Below are positions 41,699 to 53,502 of a stretch of 64,000 bases of DNA, piece after piece. Position 1 is the stretch's first letter, and every line of letters begins with the position of its first letter. The DNA lies in assembly GCF_000344685.1 (NCBI RefSeq), contig NW_006920429.1, forward strand, positions 25,884 to 89,883, in the 5' to 3' direction. Source of the stretch: Gloeophyllum trabeum ATCC 11539 (Eukaryota > Basidiomycota > Agaricomycetes > Gloeophyllales > Gloeophyllaceae). The position numbers were made by a program, and so were the translations under genes. The notes below the pieces were generated by a model. That model was not told where the DNA came from and did no database searches. It saw only the letters and a list, made by a program, of their open reading frames with translations.

Positions 41699-42639
41699 GG
41701 AAATGACAAAAAAAACTCAGGACTCGTAACATGCCATGCAACGCAGTGGCCCACACCCCCAAGTTACAGAAATGTGGTACTCGGATTCTAATGATTGCCA
41801 GTGTCTCCTCCAGGACTGCGTAAGTTTTCCCTTGATCTCCCTACATGCCACTTCTCACCTTCAATGCCAGCTCGACTGGGGCTCCTACATGTACACGAAG
41901 CCCGTCTTGTGATAGGTCTCTCCGATACCCTTCCGAGTGTCACCCATGACTATGCGTCTACATAGGTGGGGGAGAAAGTTCCTGTGTTGCAAACTGGAGT
42001 TCCTTTGAATTCTCCTTCGTTACGTTCCCCTACTCCTCAGGCTTTGCGCGATTTCTTTTGTTAGAGAATCACAATTTACAAGCTAATGGCTTAGCGCTCC
42101 TGTAGACTTTCCGTGTCTCTGTACCTCTCAAATTCTGATGGGGACTTCAGGCAATTCTTTACCCCCATCATGGTCCCCCTCCTTCCCTCCTCCCATAATG
42201 CAGTCTAAATTCCATGCATCACTTCCACCTACCCCTGGCTTTATTGTGGTCTTCGCTTACTATCACATGTCAGAAATCAGGAGCTCTGGCTGAGGTGGCC
42301 AGCCTTTGTATAATATATAGCAATATCGGGGCATAAGCTGGCAACTTGTCTGCCTCAGTCTCCCCGCAGCTCATTCCCTCTCTGCGATCACCTCATCTTT
42401 TCCCCTCTCTCATTTTTCCCCTGCCTTCTGTTCCCCCTTCCTCCTCCTCCTCCCTCCTCCTTCTCCGGCGGGGCCGCTGTTTGCCGCGGCCCAACACGAC
42501 CGTGTGCGCACGTGGTAATGTGTGCTAATGTTTGGCTGCCACGTCTAACTGACGATTGACGAGAAGGACTTTAATCCTTCATCCTGCAATTCGCTTTCGT
42601 ACTTGACCTCCAGCCGCTCGTTGGCTATTTCCTTTCATC
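41699..42639. other. intergenic between Helitron frame and SEC61
   Basis: No exon-like frame. Base composition returns to host type from about 41.75 kb. Carries pyrimidine-rich promoter sequence of SEC61 (CCTCCTCCTCC near 42,440). No convincing Helitron 3' end (hairpin plus CTRR) was found. Confidence 0.45.
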
Positions 42640-44391
42640 ATGAGCGGGTGTATGTTATAAAATGTGGTTTTCAAATGGTTTAAGGCGCTAACAGAACGAC
42701 TGTAGTCCGGTTTCTGAACCTCGTGCGCCCGTTTCTGCCCATTCTGCCCGAGGTTTCGTCCCCAGACCGGAAAGTGAGTATGCGTGTCCACAAAACGCTG
42801 GCAGCTGCTGATTTCCCGCAGGTACCGTTCAACCAAAAGGTGCTATGGACCGCGGTGACGCTGCTTATTTTCCTGGTGTGCTCCCAAGTCCCCCTGTACG
42901 GCATCATGTCTTCCGACTCGTCCGACCCACTTTACTGGCTTCGTGTCATACTGGCTTCTAACCGTGGAACGCTTATGGAGCTCGGTATCAGTCCTATACT
43001 GACCTCTGGAATGATCATGCAACTATTGGCCGGCGCAAACTTGATCGAGGTCGACTTTTCGTTGAAGGAGGACCGCGCGTTGTTCAGCAGTGCTCAGAAG
43101 CGTGCGTTTGCGTTTGCGTTCACCAGTAAAGGAATCGTAGCTAACACTTTGCAGTGTTCGCCCTCATCATCTCACTTGGACAAGCCACCGTCTATGTCCT
43201 CACGGGTCTCTACGGCCAGCCGCGCGACCTCGGCGCCGGCGTGTGCCTCCTCCTGATCCTGCAGCTCGTGTGCGCCGCGCTCATCGTGATCCTGCTCGAC
43301 GAGCTGCTCCAAAAGGGCTACGGCCTCGGCTCCGGCATCTCCCTCTTCATCGCGACCAACATCTGTGAGTCCATCGTCTGGAAGGCCTTCTCGCCCACCA
43401 CAATCAATACCGGCCGCGGGCCCGAGTTCGAGGGCGCCATCGTCGCTCTCTTCCATTTGCTGTTTACCTGGAACGACAAGGGCCGCGCGCTTCGCGAGGC
43501 GTTCTGGCGCGACCGTCTCCCGAACATCATGAACCTCGTTGCGACTGTCGCCGTCTTCGCCGTCGTCATCTACCTCCAGGGCTTCCGCATCGAGATCCCC
43601 GTCAAGAGTAACCGCTTCCGCGGCCAGCGCGGCAGCTATCCCGTCAAGCTCTTCTATACCAGCAACATGCCCATCATGCTGCAGAGCACCCTCACTTCGA
43701 ACGTCTTCATCGTCTCGCAGATGCTCGCGAGCCGCTTCCCGGACAACTTTTTCGTCAAGCTGCTCGGGACTTGGGAGGTGAGCGTCGGTCCTTGTGCGTT
43801 CACGCTGGTGCTGACCCCTTCCAGCCTATGGAGGATTCTCCCCAGCTCGAAGCCGTCGGCGGTCTCGCGTACTACATGTCGCCGCCGCACACGCTGCGAG
43901 CCGCGCTCCTCGACCCGCTGCACACCCTGCTCTACATCGCCTTCACGCTCTCCGCCTGCGCGCTCTTCTCCAAGACGTGGATCGAGATTTCGGGCAGCGG
44001 CCCACGCGACGTCGCCAGGCAGCTCAAGGACCAGCAGCTCGTGCGTGACGTTCTCTATCCTGTTCATGCACGTGAAGTCTGATCCATTCCATCATAGGTG
44101 ATGGCCGGCCACCGCGAAGCTTCGATGTACAAAGAACTCAAGCGCGTCATCCCCACTGCTGCGGCGCTGGGCGGCGCTATGCTTGGCCTGCTCTCCGTCG
44201 TTGCGGACCTCATGGGCGCGCTCGGTAACGGCACCGGTATCCTCATGGCCGTCACCATCATCTACAGCTGTGAGTTCCAGCGTTCCCTGTTGCGCTGTCG
44301 GCTGAGTGCTGACGTTTCTCTGACAGACTGGGAGATTGGTATCAAGGAGTCCGGCCCTGGGGAGATGGGGGCATTCGGGGATCTCATCTAA
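42640..44391 (+). CDS. sec61: Sec61 alpha, ER protein-translocation channel
   Basis: Seven exons: 42640-42649, 42706-42773, 42822-43101, 43155-43777, 43825-44040, 44098-44269, 44327-44391, giving 477 residues, the usual length. The first exon codes only M-S-G plus one base; joined to the second it gives the typical basidiomycete start [13 protein letters not shown]. Family landmarks follow: the plug/second-helix region [17 protein letters not shown], the cytosolic loop with [21 protein letters not shown] that contacts the ribosome, SNMPIMLQS, and the conserved C-terminal helices. The product is the channel subunit of the Sec61 complex in the ER membrane, essential for secretion and membrane-protein insertion. 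An intact single-copy essential gene here shows that the surroundings are ordinary chromosome. Confidence 0.97.
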
Positions 44392-44766
44392 AGTATCTCG
44401 TGGATGTGTAGCGCAATGCAATATTGAGCTCTACGAGTCATGATGGGAAGAACCGCGGGGTCAGCGCGAAACGAGGCTGCTTGACGAGGGGTGCACGATA
44501 TATATTTTTGTGTATATCTATATACCTAGTCGAGCGATCGGCTGTTAATGAAACCGAAAGCGAAGACCAAGCGGGCTCGTTTGAACGAGACACGTAAGAT
44601 CTCCATTAGACTGAGCACGTCACCCTTCGGCATTTTCTTCATCACTGAACCGATGGCTTTGCGCATTGTCTATACCCCGTGCTCACGGACACTAGCCACA
44701 AGATCTCTACTTTCCGAAACGGTGCCACATTACTGTATCTTCTCACCGAAACCAGCCACAATCCCT
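44392..44766. other. intergenic between convergent SEC61 and DAK genes
   Basis: 375 bp, 3' flanks of both genes. A short sequence ACCAGCCACAATCCCTCTACT is nearly repeated (near 44,693, 44,752 and 44,782). Confidence 0.5.
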
Positions 44767-46986
44767 CTACTCGTTGAAACCAAGCCACAATCCCTCCAGA
44801 ATAGCCGCAACCCCCCACGCACCGGGATCAGGCGGCAGATCCCCCGCACCGCTCCTGCTACCCTCCGCCGACTCCGCGCCGCCGACGTACACGGCTCTCC
44901 CTAGTCTTGCTTTCATACCCCGCGTCCCCTCGGCGCCCTCCTTCGCAGCGCTCACTGCATCGCCGAGGCTCTGCGTTGTGGAGAGTACAGAGCAGAAGGG
45001 ATGCAGCGCGTCGATGACGGTGCGGTCCCCTGGTCGCGCGGGGGTGTAGGACGAGAGGGAGGAAAGCGCGGAGAGAGGGGCGGTGGACCAGGAGGCGGAA
45101 TCAGAGAGTGAGGTGGACAGGGATGTGAAGTAGAGAGCGAATACTGTGTTGCACATCAGTATGGCCGAGGACACCGGCACGCCAAGAGGAGGACAGCGAG
45201 GGGGAAGGATCGAGACTTACGAGCACCAATGGTCCCGCCCATATTTTCCTCTAGGATCTCACCTAGTTTTCGGGATAGTTGAGGGGGATCGAGTGATGCG
45301 ACGTCGAGGGATCCCTCTTCCATTGCTCGCGTCACCGCTATCAAGCATCGTCAGTGCGTGACAAGGGGCAGCAAAGGTGTATCACCTCGAGCCCCAGCGG
45401 CAAAGGTCTCCCCGCAGTCTCCATCCCCCACGATGGTGTCGAACCGTGTCATATCAGCTTCTACTGCCAAAACCTGCTCGCAAGCTTTCTCGATGCCTCG
45501 TTTGACTCGAATGGGGGAGACGTCTGCCTGCCTATACCAATCCGCCCCGTTACTCTCCTCCGGCTGAGTGTCGATTGCATCCGAGCTGAGGAGGTAATTG
45601 AGAGAGTCAACGAGTAGATCCACGTCGTTCTCCTCGGCCTTCCTATCACGACGACCAGCTCTCTTCACTGCCGGATCGAGGGATTGGGATCGGGATGTAA
45701 TGCCCCAGCCCTGACGGACTCCCGCCCAGGCGGTGGCCTCTGTTGGGTCGTCCAGAAGTTGTAAGATGTCTAGCTCGGACTCCACGGGTGTCTCCCCTGA
45801 GCTTGCGAGGTCACGGTAGACACCAGAGAGGTTGAGGAGGGAGATCGAGAACCCCGGTGCGTTGAGGGATGTCATGTACGAAGAGCAGTACACGCGAAGA
45901 GGGTGGATCCGCTTTGATTCTAGTGCAACGTGAATAGGTTTCGTTAACTCGAGAGAGCAGGAAACACAAACCTAATTGGTTGAGCGTCTCGTCGACGACA
46001 GCAGATATCTCGAGCTGCGAGATGCCTCCGAGGTTATTGATGTATAGAACCATGTCATCTGCACCATCATCATCCTTTCCGTACTCGCAGAACCCGCCGT
46101 TTTCATCTCTCGACGTGAATATCGCCTCAAGCATATCCTGTATGAGCGTCTCGGCTCCCATCATCTTTATTTTCCTCGCACCAGGCTCGTTATGCAACCC
46201 CATGCCGATCTCACACTCATCCTGACCCAGTGAGCCATCCTCCTCATCTTTCGCCTTACTCACCACCCGCCCGGGGACATGACAATGGTCCAATCCGACG
46301 CCTATACTCCCGAATCTCGCAACAACCGCGTCCCCCACGCGCTTCACGACGTCGACCGGGGCTCCCCGTTCAGCAAGAGCGCCGAGGACCTTACACACAA
46401 ATATATTCCCGCCCAGCCCTCTCGGCCCGATCAACGACGGATTCGGCGCGCGTAAGAGCGAAACGTCGTCGGACACGACCACTGAGCGGATGTCAAGGTT
46501 AGGTATGAGCGCCCGCGCCTTCTCAATCGCCAGCCCAAAGTTGAGGCGGTCACCCGTGTAATTATTGATGATCACTAACGCCTCGCGCTTCTCCCGCTCG
46601 TCGCCGCGGCCGTCCTCACCGAAGAGGCCCAGCGTGATCGCGGTTACAATCTGCTTCGCGCTGGGGCTCGCAAAGACGTCCCCCGAGACCGATGCGCTGA
46701 GCATCCCGCGGCCGGTGTAACCTGCGTGTGCGGGCTCATGCCCGGCGCCGCCACCAGATATGAGTGTTACCTTATGAGGGTCGGTGCTAGCCTGGGGCTC
46801 TTGGTCAATTGGGGCAGCTCGATAGACGGTCTTAGATGATGCATGTCTGCAATGATACGGAGTCAGCTATGATAATATAAGGATCTAGACCTCTTACAGG
46901 CGTAAGGACGGATTGAGGGCGACCGCTCCTCGTAGAGATTTAACCACAAGTCCCTGAGGGGAGTCGAAGACGTGTTTACTGGACAT
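44767..46986 (-). CDS. dak1: dihydroxyacetone kinase
   Basis: Five exons: 46986-46898, 46846-45972, 45919-45386, 45337-45221, 45143-44767; 663 residues. The N-terminal DhaK domain (about 1-360) has LISGGGAGHEPAHAGY, the GDVFASPSAKQ loop and the substrate-binding histidine in GVGLDHCHVPGR, which in this family forms a hemiaminal with dihydroxyacetone. The C-terminal DhaL domain has the Mg-ATP signature VGDGDCGETF and ENMGGTIGALF. The enzyme phosphorylates dihydroxyacetone (and glyceraldehyde) with ATP in the cytosol, in glycerol use and detoxification. It is somewhat longer than the roughly 580-610 residues of yeast enzymes; the extra length is in a polar, charged linker between the domains. 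Convergent with SEC61. Confidence 0.95.
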
Positions 46987-47765
46987 CTCGCGTTAGGCTC
47001 GTGAATCGGTTGAGATGAAGGCACTGCAGGTATCAAGGCGCCGCAGCGGAACCCAAAACGACGCACCGCCCATAAATATAGACCCGGACATCCGTCAGAG
47101 GTCATCTGTCCACGATTGTGTCTTCAATTGCTGAGAAGAAGACGGAACTAAAGATGTCGAGAGGGCGGTCATAAGATCGAGAGGGTCACCTGACTTCACG
47201 TAACATGGAGAGAATTCGTGCTTCAAGTTCAAGTCAGAATATTTCCGTGTTTGATATCCTGCCAGACATGTACACACATACCGGCATCTTGAACTCCCAC
47301 TGTGCCAGGTAAATGCAGAATGTGGAACCAGCTGTCTGTGCGCGACTGGTGACTAGTAAGTCTCCAGCGGCTGCGCAGCATTCTTACAGGAAGTTATCTG
47401 GGATATGGACGTCGCACTGATAGGAAAGCACAGCTAGAAATAAACTAGCACTCGAGGGCCCTTCCTGTGATATGTACAGGACTGCGCCCTGGGGGCTCTC
47501 GAAGGTACGTCAGCTGTCTGGTTTCAGCTGGCCTGTCTCCTAGAGTCTCCCGAGGCTCCATGCCATCCTAGCCGCACAGAGGTATATAATAAGACATCCT
47601 ATAGTTCTGGCTCGGACTGAGTAAATCAAGGTAAAGCAGAAGAAAGTTCGAGGAAAGCGCCTAAGTAGAACCCGGCAACGCCCGATGTTGTGTTCGAACT
47701 CTCTGCACCACTGCATCTGTACCTTTGAGAACTCCAATTGACCTGCCCTTGTTCGAGATCAAGCT
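46987..47765. other. intergenic between divergent DAK and F-box genes
   Basis: 779 bp holding both promoters; no exon-like frame and no clear regulatory motif. Confidence 0.5.
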
Positions 47766-49376
47766 ATGCATCCTGCACTCGAACAAACAGACCTGCTGTT
47801 GCTCATCTTCGAGAGGCTAGAGCTGCATGCGCATAGTAATCGTGAGGGCACCAAGCAACCGGATCTTCTACGAGCTGCGCTGACGTGCAAGACGTTCAGC
47901 GATGTGGCTCTGAGAATAATGTGGAAGCGCCTCGATAGGATTCACCATCTCCTACGGCTCATTCCCGGTATTGTGATGAGAAATGGTTTCTGCGTGAGTA
48001 ATAGACGAATGTTTGCGCGGCCAATGATATTTTTCTTGCCCTAGTTATTCCCAGTATGGGAACCTGTGGCTGCTTGCCATATTCAACGATTTTGCAAGTA
48101 CGCGTCGTATGTGACGTCTTTAGACTATTCTGGTAGTCCGAAGATCCACCCCTCAGTGTGCGAAGGGCTACAGTCACTCCGTCTCTCTCCCGTTCTTCCG
48201 AATCTGCAACAGCTGAACTGGTGGGGCGTCCCCATCGATGGACTACTCCCTACACTTGTCGCAGAAAATTCTAGTCTACTTTCGATGGATATCTCTCTTC
48301 GGCCGGAGTCTAATATGCCGGATAGTATTGCAGAGCTGCAGGCTATCGTCCATAAGCTCCACACTCACGGTCCTCGCATGCAGCGCCTACGTTTGACAGA
48401 CATACCGGTCGGTGTCTCATTACAACGCCTCGCCCAGCTGAAGCATCTTCATGACTTGCTATTATGGTTCGAAACTTATACACTATCTGACATCCGTCCT
48501 GGCGATCTGCTCACCTGGGATACCTTCCATGCCATGTCCCCCTTTGATCGATTCCGGAGACTTGACATTGATGTATCAAACCTACACCTCCCGTCAGATT
48601 GCCCCTCTCTTCGATTCGTCGCGCTCGAAATGCTGACTTTGAGAGGGCCCCTATCACTTGCGACGGCGCTTTTGGTCCATATTCAGTCAGACACCTTGAT
48701 GTCCCTCAATCACTCTGGCATAGACCCGGACTCGGGGCTACCAGCCTTACTGAACACTGCTCCGCCCTTCCCCCACCTCTGCCACCTCCGACTGGAAGTT
48801 CCCCACACATTGAGCAGATACCCGGGGAGGGATATCCTCTCTCGATTTCTCCTATCCCCTCGGCTCCAAACCCTGGACATCAGTTGCACTCCCGGATCCA
48901 TCCTCTTCTCAAAAGATGATTTCGTGGAAATGGCTCATGCGTGGCCGCAGTTGACTGAACTATCCCTCACCGTCCTCCGTTCGCGGGATATACATGTAGA
49001 TGGACCAGATGCACGGCTACCCTCAGTCCCTCTGAGCGTCCTGGAGGCGTTTGCGCGACACTGCCCGGAACTCAGGGAGTGGAGTGCGCCCGTCATATAC
49101 GACACTCCCCTCCAGACCGTCTCCCCTCCAGTGGCGCACGAGAACCTTGAATCGCTGTTCGTCTCCACACCTGCCCCCGATACGCCGACGGCGGGGGAAG
49201 CAGCACGCTTCGTATATAGTATTTTCCCGTCAGTCCAGACGATATATGAGCGCGCGGCATATAGGACGATAGAGGCGATGGTTCGGTGTCTTCGAATGGG
49301 TAGGCAGGATTTTCTGTCTGGCAATTCGGAGTGGGATTCAGAAAGCGGTGAGGGGGATACTGCATCATCAACGTAA
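47766..49376 (+). CDS. F-box-like protein
   Basis: Two exons, 47766-47993 and 48045-49376, with a 51-nt intron, give 519 residues. The N-terminus is an F-box-like helix set (LEQTDLLLLIFERLELH, then LLRAALTCKTFSDVALRIMWKRL), after which the chain continues as a leucine-rich C-terminal region (PLSLATALLVHI, LLSPRLQTLDISCTPGS, WPQLTELSLTVLRSRD) like many Agaricomycete F-box proteins. It should link a substrate to an SCF ubiquitin ligase; the substrate is unknown. It belongs to a different subgroup from the F-box protein at 9.5-10.8 kb. The acidic tail (SESGEGD) is short. Confidence 0.85.
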
Positions 49377-50484
49377 ATGAAGGTGACGACGGGACACTCG
49401 GAGCTCAGAATTGTGGCGGAGGCTATGGAGTGCACTAGCCGCGACTGAAGAACGTTACATAACCACGCTTGTAAGAGTCGTGGGTGACAGGCGGCGAAAC
49501 CTGGCTGGAGGCATTTTGCTCTGCATGTTGTACATAGGTGTTCTCAGCCATGTATCCTATTCCCCCATCCGCATCCTCAGTTTTTGCGTCCTTTATGGCG
49601 CTGCAGGGTCATAAGCTCGTTGGTCAATGACAGAGCCACAGATCGGTGCAGGGAATGCGCCATTAGTGTTCGGCGCGGGTCGCACCGCGGGTGGTCAGAG
49701 CGACACCGCACCCGCACCCGCATACTCCGCAGCCTCGGTGGGTGCGGGTCTAAAACTCGCCGCCGAGACCGCGGGTCGTTGGCCGATGCCCGAGGCCACC
49801 AGGGACCACTACATAGGCATCGAGGATGGCTTACCAGGTGAGCTGGGTCATCGTCCATTGCACGTAAGTTGCTCGCAAGGCTGGTAGTGGTCTTAATATG
49901 CTCATTAAATGACTGGTCAGTTGATTTCTAAGTCTAAAATTGATCATTTCAGGTAAAAAAACGGGACCCCTCAACGAGAACCGCGGACCCGTATACCCGG
50001 CGTCGCGGGTCGCGGTATGGCACGATGTGGACAGTCCACGCATCGTACCCGCACCCGAGCGACCCTCGGGTTGAATACCGCGGTGGCACCCGCAACACGA
50101 GCCCAACCTTATGCGCCATGCGTATTTTGCATTCAATATTACAATGTGCATATGTTCTACTAGACCGGTAGAATCTACAAAGCGATTGACGGGAGATTTC
50201 CTGCATCACAATACGTCACATAGCCTAACATGCATTGGAAGACATTCTCTCCTGTGCAGTCGCAGTATAAAACATATTCACGAAGAGATGCGGCAAGCCA
50301 GGAAAAGAAGCAAGTGGCTGTGATTGGCTGAAGGACGGTCGGGTCGGGGTTCCAAACGCGATCACGTGACGATGGTGTGGTATCTGGTTCTCACGCGGCG
50401 CTCATTGTCTGCTCTCCGAACCACCACGAGCCGACAACGACCATCGATAGTGCCACAGCAAACGATGACAAACAAATATCGTGG
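49377..50484. other. intergenic with shared FunK1 upstream region
   Basis: The right part, from about 50,205, matches the complement of 23.22-23.5 kb (for example GACATTCTCTCCTGTGCA), so the duplication reaches at least 300 bp upstream of the gene. The left part holds the ACCCG array. Confidence 0.65.
49668..50105. repeat. degenerate ACCCG/CGGGT repeat
   Basis: Two clusters of GCGGGT, CACCCGCACCCGC and CGGACCCGTA words (49,668-49,790 and 49,960-50,105), irregularly spaced. Counterpart of the array before the other FunK1 copy, though the two are not alignable throughout. Confidence 0.7.
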
Positions 50485-50487
50485 GAC

Positions 50488-50495
50488 TATATATT
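50488..50495 (+). promoter_or_regulatory. TATA-like box of FunK1 copy 2
   Basis: TATATATT at 62-69 bp before the ATG at 50557, conserved with copy 1. Confidence 0.5.
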
Positions 50496-50556
50496 CTAAA
50501 CAACTTCTTGAACCGGTGCGTGTTTGCCCTACGGTCCCTTTCCGCTCGCTGCTAAC

Positions 50557-53143
50557 ATGGCGACTCCCCCGCCACCTTCCCCTTCTGTGGCTCCGCCTTC
50601 GCCGTCGTCTGGCCCACCCGACTCGCCACGCCCTACGACGCCTGATGCCACCCTTGAATCGGCTGCCGCCAACGTCTCCAACGCTCCTGCGACTCCCACC
50701 GCTGGTAAAATTACCAAAAAACCCGCTCACACTACGCCACATAAATTACAGGATAGTCTGACAAGCGTTACTCAGTATGAGTCGTCGAAGAGGGAGAAAG
50801 GATTTCATAGAACCGTCTCTGGCTCTGAAGCTGCCAAGCACACCCATAGTGCAATGAAACTAGACAGCTTTCTCAGCCTCTGTTTCCCGAATACCGAGCA
50901 CAACGAAGTTTTTGACACTTTCAAGGACACGCACCTGGAAGAATTCCAACAACGCCTAGGTAAAGTCAAGCTAGGCCCGAAGCACAATCGAGAGAGGCCG
51001 ATGTATGCTCGGATCGTATGCTTTTCATGTTTTCATTCTGCCGCGAATCTTTCTGACATTTCTTCTCATGCCTCGCAGAGCAACGCACTTCAGTATGTTT
51101 TCGACACCCTGAATGCCGACGGCAATCTTCTCGACCTTTACGTCCAGGATGTATCGAGGGACTTGCAAAGTGGCGACCAGAATTTGCGCGAAATCGCGCC
51201 TGATCTGGACATACGGTTGAAGAATGACAAGGGTGATGGCCTGCCTTGGACGCAAGCACTTGGTATTATCGAGGTGAAAAAGACCAGGGCAGAAGATCCA
51301 CTCCAGGAGGACAGAGTTACGCCACGGATGGCCCAAGGTCACGTTGCGACATGGAATCAGACAATGGAACAGGCTACGGTGGCTTTCCAGGCCCGACCTC
51401 GCTGTCATCTGATGGGGATTGGATTCTATCATGAAATCGCCCGTTTCTACCGGTGGGATCGCTCGACAGTAACATTCTCAACATCTTTCGAATACAAGGT
51501 CGACTGCAAGCCCTTGGTGAAATTTTTATATGGATTCTCGACCTTCGGACTCGCTGGCACGGGCATCGACACCACGATCACTTGCCCGGTCCCCGATGCG
51601 ATCCCGCGCCCCATCCTCAAGCGGAAGTTCGACGATGCCATGAAAGACAATCTCATCGATCCTATGAAAGTGATCAAGGACGAAGAGTTGCGTTCAAGCA
51701 GTTTCTTGATTTCTGTCCCTTTGAACGAGGAAGCAAGATCGGAGTCGCGATGGGCGGAGAAGTATGTTACCTTGGGCAAACCTCTGTTCACTTCTCGTTC
51801 TCTCCACGGACGCGGCACTCGCACTTGGCTCGCCATGCAGACCGCCGTTATAGACTCGCGTCACGCCGAGGGCTACCAGCCTGAACGATACGTTATCATA
51901 AAGGACTCGTGGCGTGACTCCGACCGCCTGCCTGAGTCAGAGATCTACGAAAAGATTCACAAAGGTGGCCATATGTTCGGCGTTGCCCGGTGTAGACGTG
52001 GCGTCGACGTCGTCCCTCGTCCACCGCAGGAAACGGAGGACAGTGGTCCGCCGAAGGAAGCCGTCAATACCCATCGCACCTGTGCATCGTCGCTCAACGA
52101 ACTCCGCACTAAAGCTGGGCTGAAAGCTAAGTATGTGGAGCGCATCCACTATCGGTGTATACTCGAGTCTGTGGGGATTCCTTTGACCCGCTTTCGCTCC
52201 ACGCGCGAACTGCTGGAAGCCGTACGTGACGCCGTCAAAGGTGAGTACATTTTCTACAACATATACTTGTTATTAACAACCACTCTAGGTCATGAGGGCA
52301 TGCTCGCTAAGAACATTCTTCATCGCGACATCAGCGTCAACAATATCATGATCAATGCTTATCCCAACGAAATCTATACCGAGAAGGGATTCCTCATTGA
52401 CCCTGAATACGCGGCCTTTCTCAAGGACAAGACGGCCACATCGGATCTACGACGAATTACAGTATGTGACGATCTGCATCTCGGGTATAGCGCTAGTCAC
52501 GACCTTCGTATTTTTATAGGGGACAATCCAATTCATCGCCGTTGCTCTCCAGCAAAAATTGGAGAGTGATGGACAACATAAAGCGTGGCATGATCTTGAG
52601 TCCGTCTACTGGGTTCTGATATACACCGCTGGACGCCATACCAAGACAAACATCCCTGTCTTGGCCAGAATCTTCGACGGAGAAGATGGCGATGGGAAAT
52701 CATCTTTCGTTACTAAACGCTGCACCACCATCACGGTCGACGGACATGCACCTCTTACTGAGCTCCTTCGCGAGTATGGCAAGTTAGTGCAGACTCATTA
52801 CCTGCCAGACGAGGTTCCCGTTGAATATCGTAACAAGTTGACGCACGACGCTGTCCTCAAACTTTTCGAGGATGCCTTGAACTCTCCTGATTGGCCGACA
52901 GATGATCCTCCTGCTCTCCCTTACGAACTGGGCGCGGATACGACGACGCAAAGGAATCATGATATAGCTAAAGAAATCACGTCGACTACGCGATCAGCTC
53001 AGGAGAGCGGCATGTCCGGCACCGCTCAGTCTGGAGGTTCGAAGCAAAGTTCCGCTCGCAAACGCAAGCCCTCAGTCCAAAGAGCGGAGTCTTCGGGGCA
53101 GGACAAAGCCCAATCTTCGGGGAGTAAACGGGCTCGGAAGTGA
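50557..53143 (+). CDS. FunK1-type protein kinase, copy 2
   Basis: Four exons, 50557-51015, 51079-52240, 52289-52461 and 52520-53143, also 805 residues, with intron positions identical to copy 1. The first two introns are short and the first (63 nt) happens to be open in frame, so it could be missed by a gene finder. Catalytic loop HRDISVNNIM (552-561) and DPEYA (578-582) as in copy 1. Over the first about 600 residues the two proteins differ at fewer than 20 positions (for example KVTT/RVTP, FYKD/FYHE, AKKI/AKNI); the last 130 residues differ much more (GEGKGSFVLTR against GDGKSSFVTKR and most of the Ser/Lys tail). Convergent with the MFS permease. Same functional uncertainty as copy 1. Confidence 0.9.
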
Positions 53144-53502
53144 AGCTTCTCCAATTGAGCGAACCTGAGCGGGGCAAGGCTCAGCTGGCTCTTAAGGCAG
53201 GATGATGTGCATGTCCTGACTCAGTATCTGCTCTCAACTTGGATGTACCGTACGGTATCTTATCACTGTCCTGTATTGCTTGTCTTGTTCTCCGATATCA
53301 TCACATGTACAATACTCGACCCCGACCCCGTTTCCTCTCCATCGTGTGCAAGTCGTCCTTGACCACAATTTTCGCGCCTTTTACTACGGTTCCACACAGT
53401 AATCGCACCAGACGAGTCGATGAGGGATGTACTACCTATTGTCGTACACGTACCAGATCATGTACTTTGCTAAAGCATCGACTTTCAAGGTCGCTTATAT
53501 AT
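53144..53502. other. 3' flank between FunK1 copy 2 and the MFS gene
   Basis: 359 bp shared, in diverged form, with 20.25-20.57 kb. No gene. Confidence 0.6.

Noticed and set aside
41699..42130. Helitron 3' end at a GCTAA-TGGC-TTAGC hairpin near 42,080
   Set aside because: Five-base stem only and no CTRR directly after it; not enough for a terminus call.
43154..44101. Continuous 315-codon frame in SEC61 running past 43,777
   Set aside because: Beyond 43,777 it reads through the intron into a wrong frame; splicing at GTGAGC restores the Sec61 sequence.
50524..50556. Upstream extension of both FunK1 frames to a TTG (MPYGPFPLAAN...)
   Set aside because: No ATG there; the first ATG (50557 and 23160) follows a TATA box at the right distance.
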